A DNA stretch of 64,000 nt. Source: Stenocarpella maydis (lineage: Eukaryota > Ascomycota > Sordariomycetes > Diaporthales > Diaporthaceae). The notes under the pieces were generated by a model. The model ran no database searches. It had not been told where the DNA came from and worked only from the letters and a program-made list of their open reading frames with translations. How positions within the stretch are numbered: the stretch's first letter is position 1; each line of letters opens with the position of its first letter. A program made the position numbers and the translations under genes. Below are positions 21,935 to 34,170 of the stretch, piece by piece. The DNA lies in assembly GCA_002270565.1 (NCBI GenBank), contig NQMI01000101.1, forward strand, positions 102,295-166,294. Direction: 5' to 3'.

Positions 21935-24408
21935 TCAGCTGTACACAAATCTCGAGAGATCCAGTCGTCTAGTGACATGGTGAGGTTCCTCATCCAGTCC
22001 AACTGGCGGCTCGTTCTCCTCGTCGCTATTCGGAATAATCTGGTCTTCGCTGCCGCCAGCCGTGTTCAGCGCCTCAACTTCCGCTAAATCGACCTTGGGC
22101 AACGGCACGAAAGCCGGATTAAGCGGCAATGAATCTATGGCATCCTTTAGGCTCTGTTGCCTCCTGGACGTTCCAGCAGCTTGCCTTGCTTTGAGCAAAG
22201 GCGAGTGTCTGGCCTTGTCTCGCTGCAGAGCCTGCGCGCCGATGCGTTGCAGAGGAGTCTGGCTCGTGTTTCTCTCCGCTTGCGAACGGCCAAGTGATTT
22301 CGAGCCAGAGCCCTGGGCGCTGGATGCCGGTGTGGGAAGTCCAAAAGCCATGCGCGTCGTATTTGCTTTCTTCGGCAACTCGGGAGTGCATGAGAAATCT
22401 TTAATCCGGCCGCGCAAGGACTTGGCAGATCCCCGCTCATCGCTGGCATTTTCTTCGCCACCCGGCTTGTCTCCGATGTCGTCGGTCATGTTATGGGACT
22501 TGGCTGAGCTGGCCCTGACAACTTCCTCATCGCTGGCGTTATTGGCCTGTGGAGCTGCTGGTGATTCCAGAAAGGTTCCGTCTTGAAAGATTTGCAGCTC
22601 CTCGTGGGCTCTCGATACTCTTGGTTTGCTCCATTGCCCACTTATATCGGGCAAGCTCGCGAGGGCCTCCTCAATCGAGTCGTCCGACAAGGAACTAGCA
22701 TCAACAGAGGTCTGGCGATGCTTGCCCGACCGCTCGGAGGGGAAGAACCTGCTTTTCTGAGGCAACTGATCCGCCTTCTCACTCGCCTTCTCGCCCTCGC
22801 AGAGTCGTGCCTTTTTGAGCGGTCTTTCTTCAGTGACCGAGATACGCCTTGTTGGGCCAGCGGTTCGTCGTCGACTCGTCGATATACGCATGGATGGATC
22901 GAGATCTGAGAGTGCCCGAGAGACCGGCTCCGTGCGGCGGCGTTGGATCGAATTGTATGTTCGAGCCGTCGGAGAGTGGTTGGCCTCGTCAGTGTATGGC
23001 CTGGGCAGGGGAAAGACACGCGGCGCCAGCCCATTCTGCGTCAGAGCAGCCACTCTCTCAGCATCGACAGAGAAGCAGTTGGGATCCATCTCTCCCAGGG
23101 GGACGCGTCTGCTATCGTGGAAGTAGGCGTCGATGGGTTTACCCATAGCCGCTGTATTTCGCTGTGCAGCGGTAGCTGTCACGGCTGATATCCTTGTGAT
23201 ACTCGCCGTCCTCCGTTTCTCTGGCAGTGGGGTGGTGATGATGGGCAGCTTGGAAATTGGGTTTACGTCCCCGGATGCTATCGCCCTTGCGAGTTCCCGG
23301 CCGATTCTCGCACCAATATACGGCATCTCCTCGATGTCCAACGGTGATGAGGCAGGTGGCTCAGTCAACAGGACGATGTCCTGCTTCTTGGGACAAAAGA
23401 CACGCTGATAGACAAAAGTCAACTCTGCTTGCTTGTATTGGGCAAGGTAGTTCTCTGAGATGTGGAATTTCCCGTCAAACTGAAGCATCCGGATGACGCG
23501 CTCTGGCGTCTTGTACTTGCGCATCATCCTGTATGCTGTCTTTAAACCCATGTTGTTGATGCCCTCGAGGTAGTCGCAGCCGCTGAAAATGGTCATCTGT
23601 CGGAACTGGTCGTCGGTCCAGCCGGTGAGTGATATCTCGCGCACGGCGCAGAAGTCTCTCCGGTTGATCTCGACACACTGGCCATGATGGTCCAGCTTGG
23701 TGAGCAACCGCTTGGCTCCAAAGACCAGAAGATCCGAGTCCTCGGAGATGATGGCACTGACGAAGCCGTGGCGCTCCAGGTAAACGAGCTGGGAGTCAGC
23801 TTCGTAGGGGGCGACCAGGTAGGGCACGTCGGCCTTCTTCAGCTCGTCAATGAGGTGCCTGGCCATTTCCGGGGTGACGTCGATGGCCTTCTGGAACTCG
23901 AACTGGGCCTGCGATGGCTTGCCAGCCTTGAGGAGCTCGAGGCCAGCCTTGCGGCTCTCGTCGCGGCGTTTTGCCCGAGCTGCCTCGGTGTGGGCCTTAC
24001 TGGGAAGAAAGTCGCCGTCAAAGACCAAGTAAGGGGTGGCACCAAAATGTTTGACCATCCTGACGCGGTGCATGGCAAAGTCGACATATCTGCCGGGCAG
24101 TCAGATGGTCGGTCCCCAGGACATATAAGGCAGTGACTTGATGTTGACCCACCTGCTGGTTGGCTTTCCCTGGGCAAGCTCTACAGCACAGCTGACAGCG
24201 CCCCGGTGGAGCCATCCGTAAGCATCAACCCCAAGGACCTCTCCGGAAAAATTCTTCAGCTCGGTGGACTTCTGGATGGATTTAAGCAGAGGGAGAAGCC
24301 CTTTTCGCAGCGATTAGCAGAGGTAGAGCCCACTCTTGGTGACGAGGCGAGCAGGGTGAGGGAGATGAGGAGAGGGACAGTGCGCTGCCATGTACCTTGG
24401 ATGCCCAT
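21935..24408 (-). CDS. EXO1: Exonuclease 1 (5'-3' exonuclease/flap endonuclease)
   Basis: Exo1 resects double-strand-break ends and removes error-containing strands in mismatch repair. The model has three exons (24408-24396, 24300-24153, 24089-21935) and gives 771 residues. The first coding exon is only 13 bp and encodes MGIQ plus one base, a common feature of XPG-type nucleases. The N domain reads LLPLLKSIQKSTELKNFSGE, then VDAYGWLHRGAVSCAVEL, then YLVFDGDFLPSK. The I domain holds VPYLVAPYEADSQL, IISEDSDLLVFG and FSGCDYLEGINNMGLKTAY, so all metal-coordinating acidic residues are present. The C-terminal ~400 residues are disordered and variable, as in other Exo1 proteins. Confidence 0.95.
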
Positions 24409-25419
24409 CTTGTGGGCGAAGGCATCCGCCGGGTATTGTCTTGTGGTCGAAGCCTGCGGCAGGGTGCTGCCGGAGCGAGGTCGTGTGTAGTCGAAACCAC
24501 CCTCTGGGTGCGCGTGCGCGTGTGTTGATGTTTACTTCCAAGGTTTGCAACAGGCGCAGCATAAATCACACCACCATACAGTAAGCGATTGCAAGTGCAG
24601 GTGCAAGTGCAAGTGAGCAGCAGGACGATAATGCAAAGGCTGGAAGGAGAGCGGTTCTCGTGAGCACGGCAGGTGGGACGCAATATCCAGAGGGGATGGG
24701 AGATAGGCAAACATCATAACCAGGTGTTGTACCTACCATAGGTAGGTACTGAGTGGGCACAGGGCTCGGCGCGTCTGCTGGTCGCGTTGTGGTGCCATAC
24801 CGGTGTAGATACATACCTAGGTACCTACACTAGTGCATTAGGAAAGTGCTTCCCCAGCAACGGCGTCTCTATGATGGGCCTGCAGGGGGCCCTTGCTCCT
24901 GGGCAGCCCATGCCGAGTTCCCGATAAGCCAGCTTGATGAAGGAGAACAAGACTGTACTGGGTACACGGGTTCACCATTGGTGCTATACCGAAACAGAGT
25001 ATAATTACGAGCGAAAATAACACCAGCATGTTTCTCCCGACACCATTCTACCAAGATTGGTTGTTTTGTCCAGGTGTTGTGAGGTGTTTGTCTGTTATAC
25101 GTGAGGGTATTGTGTACACTAGTAGGTGATTCAATTCTCTGTGGATGTGGGGTGCTGAGCCATGTCACCGGTACCCGTGTCGCGAACAGGTACACTACGG
25201 AGTACTGCGGAGTACTCCGTATGTACATACCTAAGTAGCCTCCGTTTTAGTGGGGCTAATATCCGATAGAAGAGCAGGAAAAAAAAAGCGATAGATATCA
25301 TATGAAATCCACGACGACCACATCACCCTGCTGAATGCACAACCGTCATTCAATATCAAACCGGCAGACCAGCATCCCTTTTCTGCCCAGCAATTCTACA
25401 CCTCAACTTCCTTCCCACC
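24409..25419. other. Divergent intergenic region EXO1/TMA16
   Basis: A 1.0-kb divergent promoter region. It contains palindromic clusters of the TACCTAGGTA kind (about 24729-24749 and 24811-24831) and a CGGAGTACTCCG palindrome (about 25200-25222). No gene is seen. Confidence 0.6.
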
Positions 25420-26144
25420 ATGCCCAAGTCCCTGGAAAAGACTCGCAAGCGCATCGCCAAGAAGCGAAATGGCAACGTCGTTCTCCACGAGTTCTCCCGC
25501 GATACCAAGAAGCTTCACAAGGCTCAAGTCCGCGACGAGCGCCTCGAGAAGCTTGCCGCCGCCAGGAAAAAGCACGACCAACCCCTAAGTCTGTGCAACA
25601 TCCCTATTCTTCCCCCGTCCTGCTCATCAGTATTCCTGGCTGACGGTCACTTCAGTCCACAGGATCACTTTCTTCCAGAAGGCTGCACGCGAGAACGAGA
25701 GTCAACCTTTTGATCTGGCCAAGATCCAAGACCTCATCAACCAGTAAGTTGCTGTTGCCTCGTATCTTCTGTTTCGATCGCTCGCTCGCTCATCACAATA
25801 CAGGTACGTGCATCAGCACGACCAAGAGCTCGACGAACTCAAGAGGTCGCGCCGCCCGGGGAGGCCAGCCAGCACCAAGGAGGACCTCCTCAACTTGAAG
25901 GTCGCCACCCTGCGCAAGGAGCAACAGAACGGCTTCTGTAGGTCTTATCTGACCATGAGCTCAACCGCCATCATGACTGCTAACCGAAGCCATTCAAGTT
26001 CTTCCGGACCTCTCAAAACAAAATAATCTCGATTTGCTCAGCAGATGGGAAGGGGCATGGTCCTTTCTGGCCGCCATGTCGTATGTCCGCATAAATGAGG
26101 CTGGCGTTGTCAAGCCATCCAGCTTCCCTCCCAGCAGCCAGTGA
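25420..26144 (+). CDS. TMA16: Translation machinery-associated protein Tma16
   Basis: Tma16 is a small protein that associates with pre-60S/60S ribosomal particles. The model has four exons (25420-25588, 25656-25743, 25804-25937, 25999-26144) and gives 178 residues. The N-terminus MPKSLEKTRKRIAKKRNGNV and the block HEFSRDTKKLHKAQVRDERL are diagnostic of the family. Splicing then joins ITFFQKAARENE, FDLAKIQDLINQYVHQHDQEL, the basic RRPGRPAS motif, and the C-terminal FFLPDLSKQNNLDLLSRWEG. Each exon phase is consistent and every joint falls where the family is continuous. No unspliced frame covers the protein. Confidence 0.93.
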
Positions 26145-27614
26145 GGCCCAACCCCTGGTCCATCGGTGATTGACTCGCAGCCGTCACCTAGGAAAGATGA
26201 CTACGGCATTCTAGCTCTATCTACGGTCCCGCCCCCTTACCAGCCACTCCCCTTATAGGCAGCAATTGGGAACTCGCGCTGAGCAGTGTCATTAGCCCGA
26301 GGCGTCTGTGTCCCTGCTGGCATGCAGACATCATTCAGGCCCCGATGACTCGTATCTGCAATGCTGCCTGCGTGGAGGGGAATTCCTGGGGCAATCAACG
26401 GGCACCTGGGCTGGCTACGGCCTATCCCAGTTTGGGACAAAAGCAGGAAGTGCTCTGCAGAGGGGAAACACACTCCCACTCGCACACGTTTGCGCTGGAG
26501 AGCGTCACCTCACCATACCCCAGGATCTACCACGGCTTTGCCGTTTGCCTACGGAGCCAAAGCCTCTTGGCTCTCAGCGGTTCCAGACGATAAAATTCTC
26601 AGCCTCTTCTGGCCATTAATCTCAGAGCCTGGTTAAATGAATTCCGCGGCCATTCGAACAATAGCTACAACAGCTTCTAGTAACGTGGCCCAAATCGACA
26701 TTCTCGTTCAAGATGACGATTGTCGCCTTGTTCCATGGGGCAGCGCAGTGTCCGAGCTGCTGAACTCGTTGAGGAGCCACGGGCAGGCACACAACATATT
26801 CCAGAGCCTGTCTTTTCTGCCGGTGCAGGGAGCGGGTGCCTCACATCTCTCGAGGTTGTGTGTGCTGTTCCAGGCTCAATTGGTGCTGGTTGGGGTCTGT
26901 GGAAACATTCGTTACCAGACGGGCGACATGTAAGGCAGTTGTAATGTAGGAAATGCAAGGAGGTTTGGGGGGGGAGCACCTCCACCATGATAGAAGTCAG
27001 CAGCGGCCTGCGGGCATGATCTAAAGCATGGCGAGAAGCAATTGGCGTGCATGGACGGTGGTAGAAGATAATGACTTTTTGCTGCTCGTACTAGTGACAG
27101 CGGGAGCTTCTGACTTGCAGTTGCCCGTAGAATGTGCTGGAGACCAAAGTCTCGACTTGCAGGTGACAGGCTCTAGCGAGCACTGTCAAAAATTACCACG
27201 CCTGACCCAGGCGTCACTAAATAACATATTTAGCTCTGCTTATAAAGTAATACCTTTCGAATAATTATACCTCTGAGCCCTTTAGGTTAACTAAGCCAGC
27301 TTAACCCTTTATAGTGATGATTTTAAATTTGTAAATAGCGCTAGCTAGAGACCTCCGTACTACACAGTAAGCCTTGCATCAATCGTGCTTAGTCAGCGCA
27401 AGCTTAACGGCTCTAAGCTTATCGGGAAAAAAAGTTCCAGCCTAGCTCCACCGACCAGCATCATCAGAAGCTCATCTCAAGCCCTCGACTTAGCTCTTGC
27501 AACGAAAAATTTAACTTATTCAACCAAGCCCCTTCATTTTTCGGTGCACAGCCTACCAATAGTCCTTCCGCATTCCATCGCCAACATAAACCTATCTCGA
27601 CCACCACACACAAC
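26145..27614. other. 1.5-kb intergenic region, no gene seen
   Basis: Only short overlapping frames without domains are present. The segment 27180-27440 is AT-richer than its surroundings and directly precedes the MAM33 leader. Confidence 0.5.
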
Positions 27615-28531
27615 ATGTTCTCTGTCCGGAGTCTGGCGCGCACGGCGCCCAGGGCCGTGGCACGCCTTTCCTCGGTCGCCAGACCCGCCTCCACCAGACA
27701 CAGCGCTCTTCTGCGCGATCAATGCAGAACGCTGCGGCCGCATGTCTCGGCTTTCTCTACCTCCCTACTTCGACGCGCAGCCTCTGGGGTCGACAGTGAG
27801 CTGAGCGCCAAGCTGAGCAGCGAGATCTCGTTCGAGGCCGAGATGAAGGAGAACGAGCCGCAACCAGTCAGCATCAAGGACTTTCTCGACAACAGTCCAT
27901 TCGAGATCCAAGACACCCCCGGCGCGCAAAACGTCGTGCTCACACGCACATACAAGAACGAGAAGTAAACTTGCCCCCGCACCCCTCTGCCCGCGCGAGG
28001 GCTGTCTGGCGCTGGTGCTAACACGCGGGGCCCTACAGGATCACCGTGACCTTTTCTATTGCCGATATTGCCAACATGGAGAATGAAATGTTCGACGAGG
28101 ACTCGGCGCTCGGCGACGAGGAGGATGCCCACTCCCAGGAGAACGACGACACTGACGAGCCCGACGCCGGTAACGAGCCCAACGTGACGTGCCGCCTCGA
28201 CATTGTCATCGAGAAGCCTGGCAAGGGTGCACTGAACATCGAGGCCATTGCCCAGGATGCCAGCATCATTGTCGAGAGCATGTACTACTACGACGACCCC
28301 GCCGTCGCCCACGCCGCAAGCCCCGAGGCCGAGCACAAGAGCCACGACGTCTACCCTGGCCCTCCGTTCGGCACCCTGGACGAGGACCTGCAGCTCCTCA
28401 TGGAGAGCTACCTGGATGAGCGTGGAATCAACTCTTCCCTGGCCGTCTTTGTCCCCGACTACATGGACGTGAAGGAGCAGCGGGAGTACCTGGCCTGGTT
28501 GAACAATGTCAAGGGCTTTGTGGAAGCTTGA
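27615..28531 (+). CDS. MAM33: Mitochondrial acidic matrix protein Mam33 (p32/C1QBP family)
   Basis: Mam33/p32 is a doughnut-shaped trimeric acidic protein of the mitochondrial matrix linked to mitoribosome function and respiration. Two exons (27615-27964 and 28039-28531) give 280 residues. The first ~60 residues are Arg/Ser/Ala-rich without acids (MFSVRSLARTAPRAVARLSS), a typical matrix-targeting presequence. The mature part shows the family pattern: SEISFEAEMKEN, an amphipathic IKDFLDNSPFEIQDTPG, and across the intron VLTRTYKNEKITVTFSIADI. An acidic loop follows (EEDAHSQENDDTDEPDAG), and the protein ends with YLDERGINSSLAVFVPDYMD and a C-terminal WLNNVKGFVE helix. Confidence 0.95.
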
Positions 28532-29734
28532 GGACTGCCTCCGGATCAAATGCGGCGCCCTGGGTACCTACCTTGGGGTTGACAACGGCGCGGATTAGCC
28601 CGGTTCCTTGTTGAATGAATTTCCCACTCCAACTCATGACATGATGTATTATAGGCAGCGGTTGCGGGCAAGAATATCACTTCGCATTCGCAGCACGGCA
28701 TACCTCTCTGGGAGAAAAACGAAAATGAATAGGAAGCGGCGTTAATTAAGTATTGCAGGCAGCAATTTATGCTGCATCATCTTCTGATTTTTGTGACACA
28801 AAGGAGACATTCGGAATGCCGTTCTGTCAACTTCCTCGCAAACTGTGCTAGTGCGGGTCCTGGAACCCGAATCATCCGCCACATAGAGCTGCTCCTCAGT
28901 GACCTGTGGTGCAGAGTACTCAAGCCCTTGGCCCATCTATAAAATGAGGTCTCTCATCTGTGTGCAATCTTGCTCAGCGAAACAGCGGCTGCAGGACACT
29001 GCAGTAATTCCCATCCAAAAGGCTGTGGGTCCCATCAGCCCGCAAATGCGGCAAGTACATGGACCTTTTTGGTCAGGGCAGAGATCCTATACAGGTATAT
29101 CATCTGGCCTGCGTGGCTCAACTTCCTCATTCCTAGCTGTGTCTGGGCACAGTTGCTAACCCGGGATGCAGTACACATCACTCGACTGTCCGCACGCCGC
29201 GCTCTTTTTGGATCTCTGCCTAAGACTCAGAATCCCGATATCGTATTTGCTCATCTGCTCCGACGGTATTCAGCGGGGCAGGTCCCTGGGTATTGTGCTT
29301 TGAGACGCGCAATGAAATGCGAGGGAATGTGTTACTGCATGAAGAATACACCTGTGCAGCCTCTGTCCACCCCCAGGGGCCGGCCCCTTGCGAGCAAGAG
29401 ATGTCTGCTACATTTTGTTTGATCATTTTATCAGTTAACTTTTAAAGCTAAGCGTTTCTTCCCTAGCCATTCTATGCCCTCAGTTTCTCCGCAGATGCAG
29501 TTTTCTAGGTGGTTGTCCAAAAAGTGGCTGGTCTCCCGGCTCACACAGAACACGAGGGTCTCTACAAGCTCGTGGGTCCCCCCTGCCTTCTATTCTCTAT
29601 CGCTCGGACCTGGATCGTGCCTGGGATTGCATATTTTTGATCGGCGGTGCAGACTTCCGCCGGGACGCGAGTTCTGAGCAGTGAAGCTGCAGGGTGCCTA
29701 CCCGCCCACTCATCACAACCATGGCGAGCCCCAC
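28532..29734. other. Convergent 3' region MAM33/eIF2A
   Basis: A 1.2-kb spacer between convergent genes. A 150-codon frame (28970-29422, +) has no conserved features and I consider it chance. Confidence 0.5.
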
Positions 29735-31995
29735 TCATGCCGACTCCTTTTCCAACGCCTCCAGCTCCTTGAGAACGGACACCTTGGTCCCAATCTTCTT
29801 CATCTGCGTATCCTCCAACTTCTCGCCCCCAGCCAGACGCATCTCAAGATCCTCGATCGCCCGGATCTTCTTTTGCAGGCCCCTCATCTTCTTGGCGTTG
29901 GGATTCTGGGCCTGGTTCGCACCAGAGTCATGGCCCGGTGCGGGCGCTTGTTCGGTCGCCTCTTGGGGCTGGTCCCTGCCGGACGGGGTGTGGTCCCGAG
30001 GCCTGTTTCCGCGACCATTCTCGTTGTTACGTTGCGTGTCGCTGCGGCTACGGCCTTGACCGTTCTGCGGGTGGCGGGAGCGGCTCCGTGAGTTACCGTG
30101 ATGTTGACCTCCACGGCGATCGCTCCTCCGGGTATCACCTCCGGAACCACTGCCGTAGTCCTGCGATGGAGGTGCCAACCCACCATCGTTGCCACCTGCA
30201 GGCTTTCCCTCGCTGTCTTTGGCCTTCTTGTTCCCGCGCTTTTTCTTGTTCTTGAGGGCCGTCTTGGACAGGTTCTCATCGCCCCCAACAGCCTCAGCGC
30301 CGGGAACAGACGGGCGAGCATTTGCTGCGCCCAGGACCTGGTTCTGTTCAGCGAACTCGGCGCCGGGGACCTGACGGCGAGATCGACCGAAGCCGTTCAA
30401 GCTGGCGGAGGGAGCGCCATTGCCCATCACGTGAGCAGCGCCGCCTTCGTCCTCGCGCTTGAAATGCAGCGGCGTGGAAGAGCCCCGAGCACCCGGTGGC
30501 CGGTAGGCACCAACAGGCTTGGATGGGGTCTTGACCGTGCCAAGATAGGCGACCGCGGACTCGTGCGGTGTCGGGACAGGGTTGAGGGGGTCCAGGTTCT
30601 TGGACAACTGGTCAGTCGGCAGGGGCCTCCACATGACGTTGTAGAGCTCGACCATCTCCTCGGTGTACATGATGGCTCCGCCAACATGCCAAAGCTTCAC
30701 GCCGTTGTCGACGCGCAGGCGCGGCGAGGTCGTCGCCGTCATGATGTAGACGCTGTCGGGACTCCACTGGCACACACTGGGATTTCCGCTCTCGATGGTG
30801 CAGACCTTGCGGTGGTCCTTTTCAAGGTCGTACACGTCGATCTGCCCTGCAAGGTTACCAAATCCGGCCACCAAGACGAAACGGCCGGTGGGCGAAAAGA
30901 TGATTGTGTTTCGAGGGCCCATTGGGAACGAATGTGTGGCAACGCCTCGGTGGTTGAAAATGGTGGTCTTGGCGGGCATGTAGCCATAGATAACGCCGAA
31001 CTCCCTGCCATTGGGAGACCAGGCCACATCGTGGATGGGGCCCTCCTTGTCCAAGGTGACACGAGCATCGAAGGCGCCGTTCGCACTCAGCAAGTACATG
31101 GTGGTCTCTCCGTAGTAGCTCTTGTTCGACTTGTCCACGTCTGTCTGTGCCAGAACGATCAAGCTGGAGCCCTGCTGGTTCCACTTGAGCTGAACCTTGT
31201 CACCCTTGAAGAAGGTCTTCTGCGAAACGGGAGTCGCAAACTGGGGCACATTGAACACCTTGACAGCTGCGGGTTGGCCCTGTTGAAGATGCTGAGTCAG
31301 CCAAGATACATAACAATAGAAAGTAGCAAGCGACCGCACGACGCAGCTGTGAACGGGTTTGGGAATAAACGGTGGGGGGGGGGGTTCGGTGGCGGCGGCG
31401 GCTCGCTTACCTTCCTCTCCGGCACAAAGACTGCCAGGTTGTGGGTAGACCCAGGAGCAAGAGCAAAGTCTGACACGCCCTCGACCCTTAACTTGTTCCA
31501 GACAGTCTTGAGGTCGTTGCTGTCATAGAACTGGACCTCATTTGTGACGAGGCGAGCACAATACTGCTCGTCGGCCGTGTACTGCAGATTCCAGCCGTTT
31601 TGCGACTTTTGCACGAACTGGCCCAGCGGCTGCTTGGCCGCGTCCTCGGTGGCGGGCTCGATGGTGCGCCAGATCTTGAGGTTCTTGGTAGCATCTCCAG
31701 CCTCGTCCTTGGAGGGTCGCTCCCAGGTGGCGATGAAGGTGCCCCTGGGTGAGAAGCCCAGCTCGTAAACGGCGGTCAGGGGGAGGGAGGCCAAGACCTG
31801 GCCGGTGGAGGCATCAACAACGCTGACGCCCTCGTTAGAGGCCCAGGCGAAGTATCGGCCGCAGGGAGAGTATGTGCAGCAGCGTAGGTTCCCTTCCGGC
31901 TTAACAAACCCAGGGAGAGGGGCATAGACAGGCGCAGCGTCAAGGACGCCGATGGCCTTCTGGGTCCTGTAGGCAAACTGCAGCGGACTGGCCAT
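29735..31995 (-). CDS. Eukaryotic translation initiation factor 2A (eIF2A)
   Basis: eIF2A is a WD-propeller protein that can deliver initiator tRNA independently of the eIF2 trimer. Two exons (31995-31411 and 31279-29735) give 709 residues. The N-terminal ~420 residues form the beta-propeller: FAYRTQKAIGVLDAAPVY, then CTYSPCGRYFAWASNEGVSV, WNLQYTADEQYCARLVTNEV, VQLKWNQQGSSLIVLAQTDV, IHDVAWSPNGREFGVIYGYM and NTIIFSPTGRFVLVAGFGNL. The linker carries GAYRPPGARG. The C-terminus is basic with RS/RG-type repeats and ends in a helix (KKMRGLQKKIRAIEDLEMRL). The 131-bp intron lies inside the propeller, and its genomic 5' part is a long G/C homopolymer-rich stretch. Confidence 0.95.
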
Positions 31996-34170
31996 GACTA
32001 GTTAAAGCCACAGGTGATCTTGATGCAGAGTGGGTGGATGGGGTCAAGAACGGCGTCGGATCGGCACTACCCGGCTGGTTTTCGAGCGGTCAAAGGTGGG
32101 ATTCCGGTCGAATGGCTGCCCCTGTTCGCGTAGGTCAGGCTTGGGCTTGTCAAGAAGCGCAGCTAGTCGGCGGAAAGAGATACGGGCTTGGACAGGATGC
32201 AGACAGGAGCAGCAGGGTCCAAGGCGCGAGGCACAGCGACAGAGTGGGGCGGCGAGTAGTGTGGGAGTGGTTGCAGTGCTCTGAAGCTGACACTGGCCCG
32301 TCGCGTTTGTACTGTATCTTGTCGGCGGCTTGTCGGCGGGGGAGGATGCGCTTATGACTGGAGAGGTGAGAGAAGAGAAGCGTCAGTGACAGATTGACGA
32401 CAGAGACGGGCTCGTGCACACAGGCTGGCGTCAGGTTCAACGAAGGACCACAGCGTCGGACCTCTCTCACGCAAGCAACGACCTCGCCTGGCAGGATCTG
32501 CAGGACGGGGAAGAGGCCAGGGCACTGCCGAGTGGGCAGGAGCGGAGCAGCGCAGCGCACGAGGCCAGAGCAGGACAAGGACAATGACTGCGAGGCGAGG
32601 CGAGGCGGAAAGGGTTGCGGTGACGGGTGTGCATGTGTGGGTGTGAGGAAAAAGGAGAGGATGCCTACCTGGGGCTTGACTGGACCGGACCGCAGGGAAG
32701 AATGAAAACCAGGTGAAGGAGAAAATGCTAGGGAAAGCACCCGCGGAGGGAACAATTGGCAGGGCGGCAGGGTGCGGTGGGCGAGCGTTCTTGGACCTTG
32801 CTTGGGCTGACGAAGAAGAGAAGGGGAAAAGAAAGGGAAAAAGAAAAAGGGAGACGCGAACCAAGGCGGGCGCGGTGAGGCGAGGCAGAGGTAAGAGTTG
32901 CAGCCGTGCCCGTGCTTGTTGTTTTGACTAGCCAAGTTTTTTTTTTTTTTTTTTTTTTTCCTTTCACTCCCCAAAAAAAAACCCTTGTTTCTTATTTTTT
33001 TACTTTTTGTTTTTAATTTTTTTTCCCTCTTTCTCTAGCCCAGCAGCCCCGTCAGCCTGGGCCAGCAAGGCTAAAGTGGCCCCTGTGCGGCTCAGTCAGC
33101 ACCACCTCCTGAGCCTAGGTCTCAGGCCTAGCTGGGCCTGAGATGAGCCTGCCACTGACAACACGACGGAGCTATTCTCAGGCGGGCATGGCTCCCGCCT
33201 GAATTGCCGTATACCACTGCATCGGCATCCTGGTTGCATGACAACCTAAAATCCTGCCAATACAGTTTCAAGGTCTCTCTCGTAGATAGATTCTGAACCC
33301 CAGAGGGCCTTATTTATCATACATACATAGTAGACAGATGCATCTGGCATATTCTGCCCGCTGCTTGCTGTCCATCAATCGGTCTATAGGCTGGTACGTA
33401 CTGAGATAGTAGTGTATACATACCTATCTACCTACTTAAGGTACTATGCCTGGGTAGATACTATATAGAAAACTCCCTACCTAGGTAGTGGCCAGGCAAT
33501 ATGGAATAAATCCACAGCCTCGTACGCCATGCGCCAACTCTCGGCCGAGACTAGCAGCTGGCCCACTTTACTTGTGCCAAATGTCTATCTGATATGGTTG
33601 CGGGCATGGCGCTTGGCCAGATTTAATGGCGCTTAATACATGTGAGTTCTCTGGGCTCGCTATAATCAATGCCGAGGTCGATGGCCATGCATAAGATAGA
33701 TAGATGCCTTGTCTTGGAGCAACGATATGGCTGAACCAGATACAAATAAATTACTATCCTGTGGCTTGTAATCATCGCATGAGAAGTTACCAGAAGAATA
33801 ACCCAGAAACAGCGAGTACTTAGACTAGACTACTGACATATTTCTGGATGCTGCAGTGGCCTAGTTAGTGGCTGCAGGAGCCGATCGTGCAAGCGTGGCG
33901 GGCAAGCAGACAGCCCAACCCGTCTTAGGACCATTGACAGACCCACCAGCCGGGCCAACGTCATACACTACGTGACTGCGAGCAAACCTCGACCGCAAAT
34001 TCGCCCCGATGGCGACTCGACATGCCAAGGTCTGGTGGTCAAAGTCGTCGACAGCATCTCTCACAGCAGCCTTTTGAATCCGCTTGAGCCCCACCCCCCA
34101 CCCTATCTGTTCACCTATCTATCTTCCGGCTCTCAGCTGCTGGAACCGCAAGGCGACTACACATGTAACA
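31996..34170. other. Divergent 2.2-kb region eIF2A/DUF1769
   Basis: The eIF2A-proximal half is strongly strand-asymmetric: purine-rich on the + strand and pyrimidine-rich on the gene strand. This is typical of a long fungal 5' leader/promoter. It includes 23 consecutive T (32937-32959) and further A/T runs to 33020. The distal half has CTACCTAGGTAG-type motifs near 33420-33490. Open frames here are low-complexity. Confidence 0.5.

Noticed and set aside
28970..29422. 150-codon + frame
   Set aside because: No domain and no codon bias, and it sits in a convergent 3' region.
30098..31528. 476-codon + strand open frame
   Set aside because: It lies antisense to the eIF2A propeller exon. It is a mirror of GC-biased codons and has no domain.
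1..32000. Functional cluster of translation genes
   Set aside because: IF-2, Tsr3, Rrp14, Tma16 and eIF2A fall within 32 kb but in mixed orientations among unrelated genes, so chance is the simpler explanation.
32150..32974. 274-codon minus-strand open frame upstream of eIF2A
   Set aside because: The composition is pyrimidine-tract derived (Ser/Pro/Leu/Phe with poly-Lys start). It looks like a fungal leader, not a protein.
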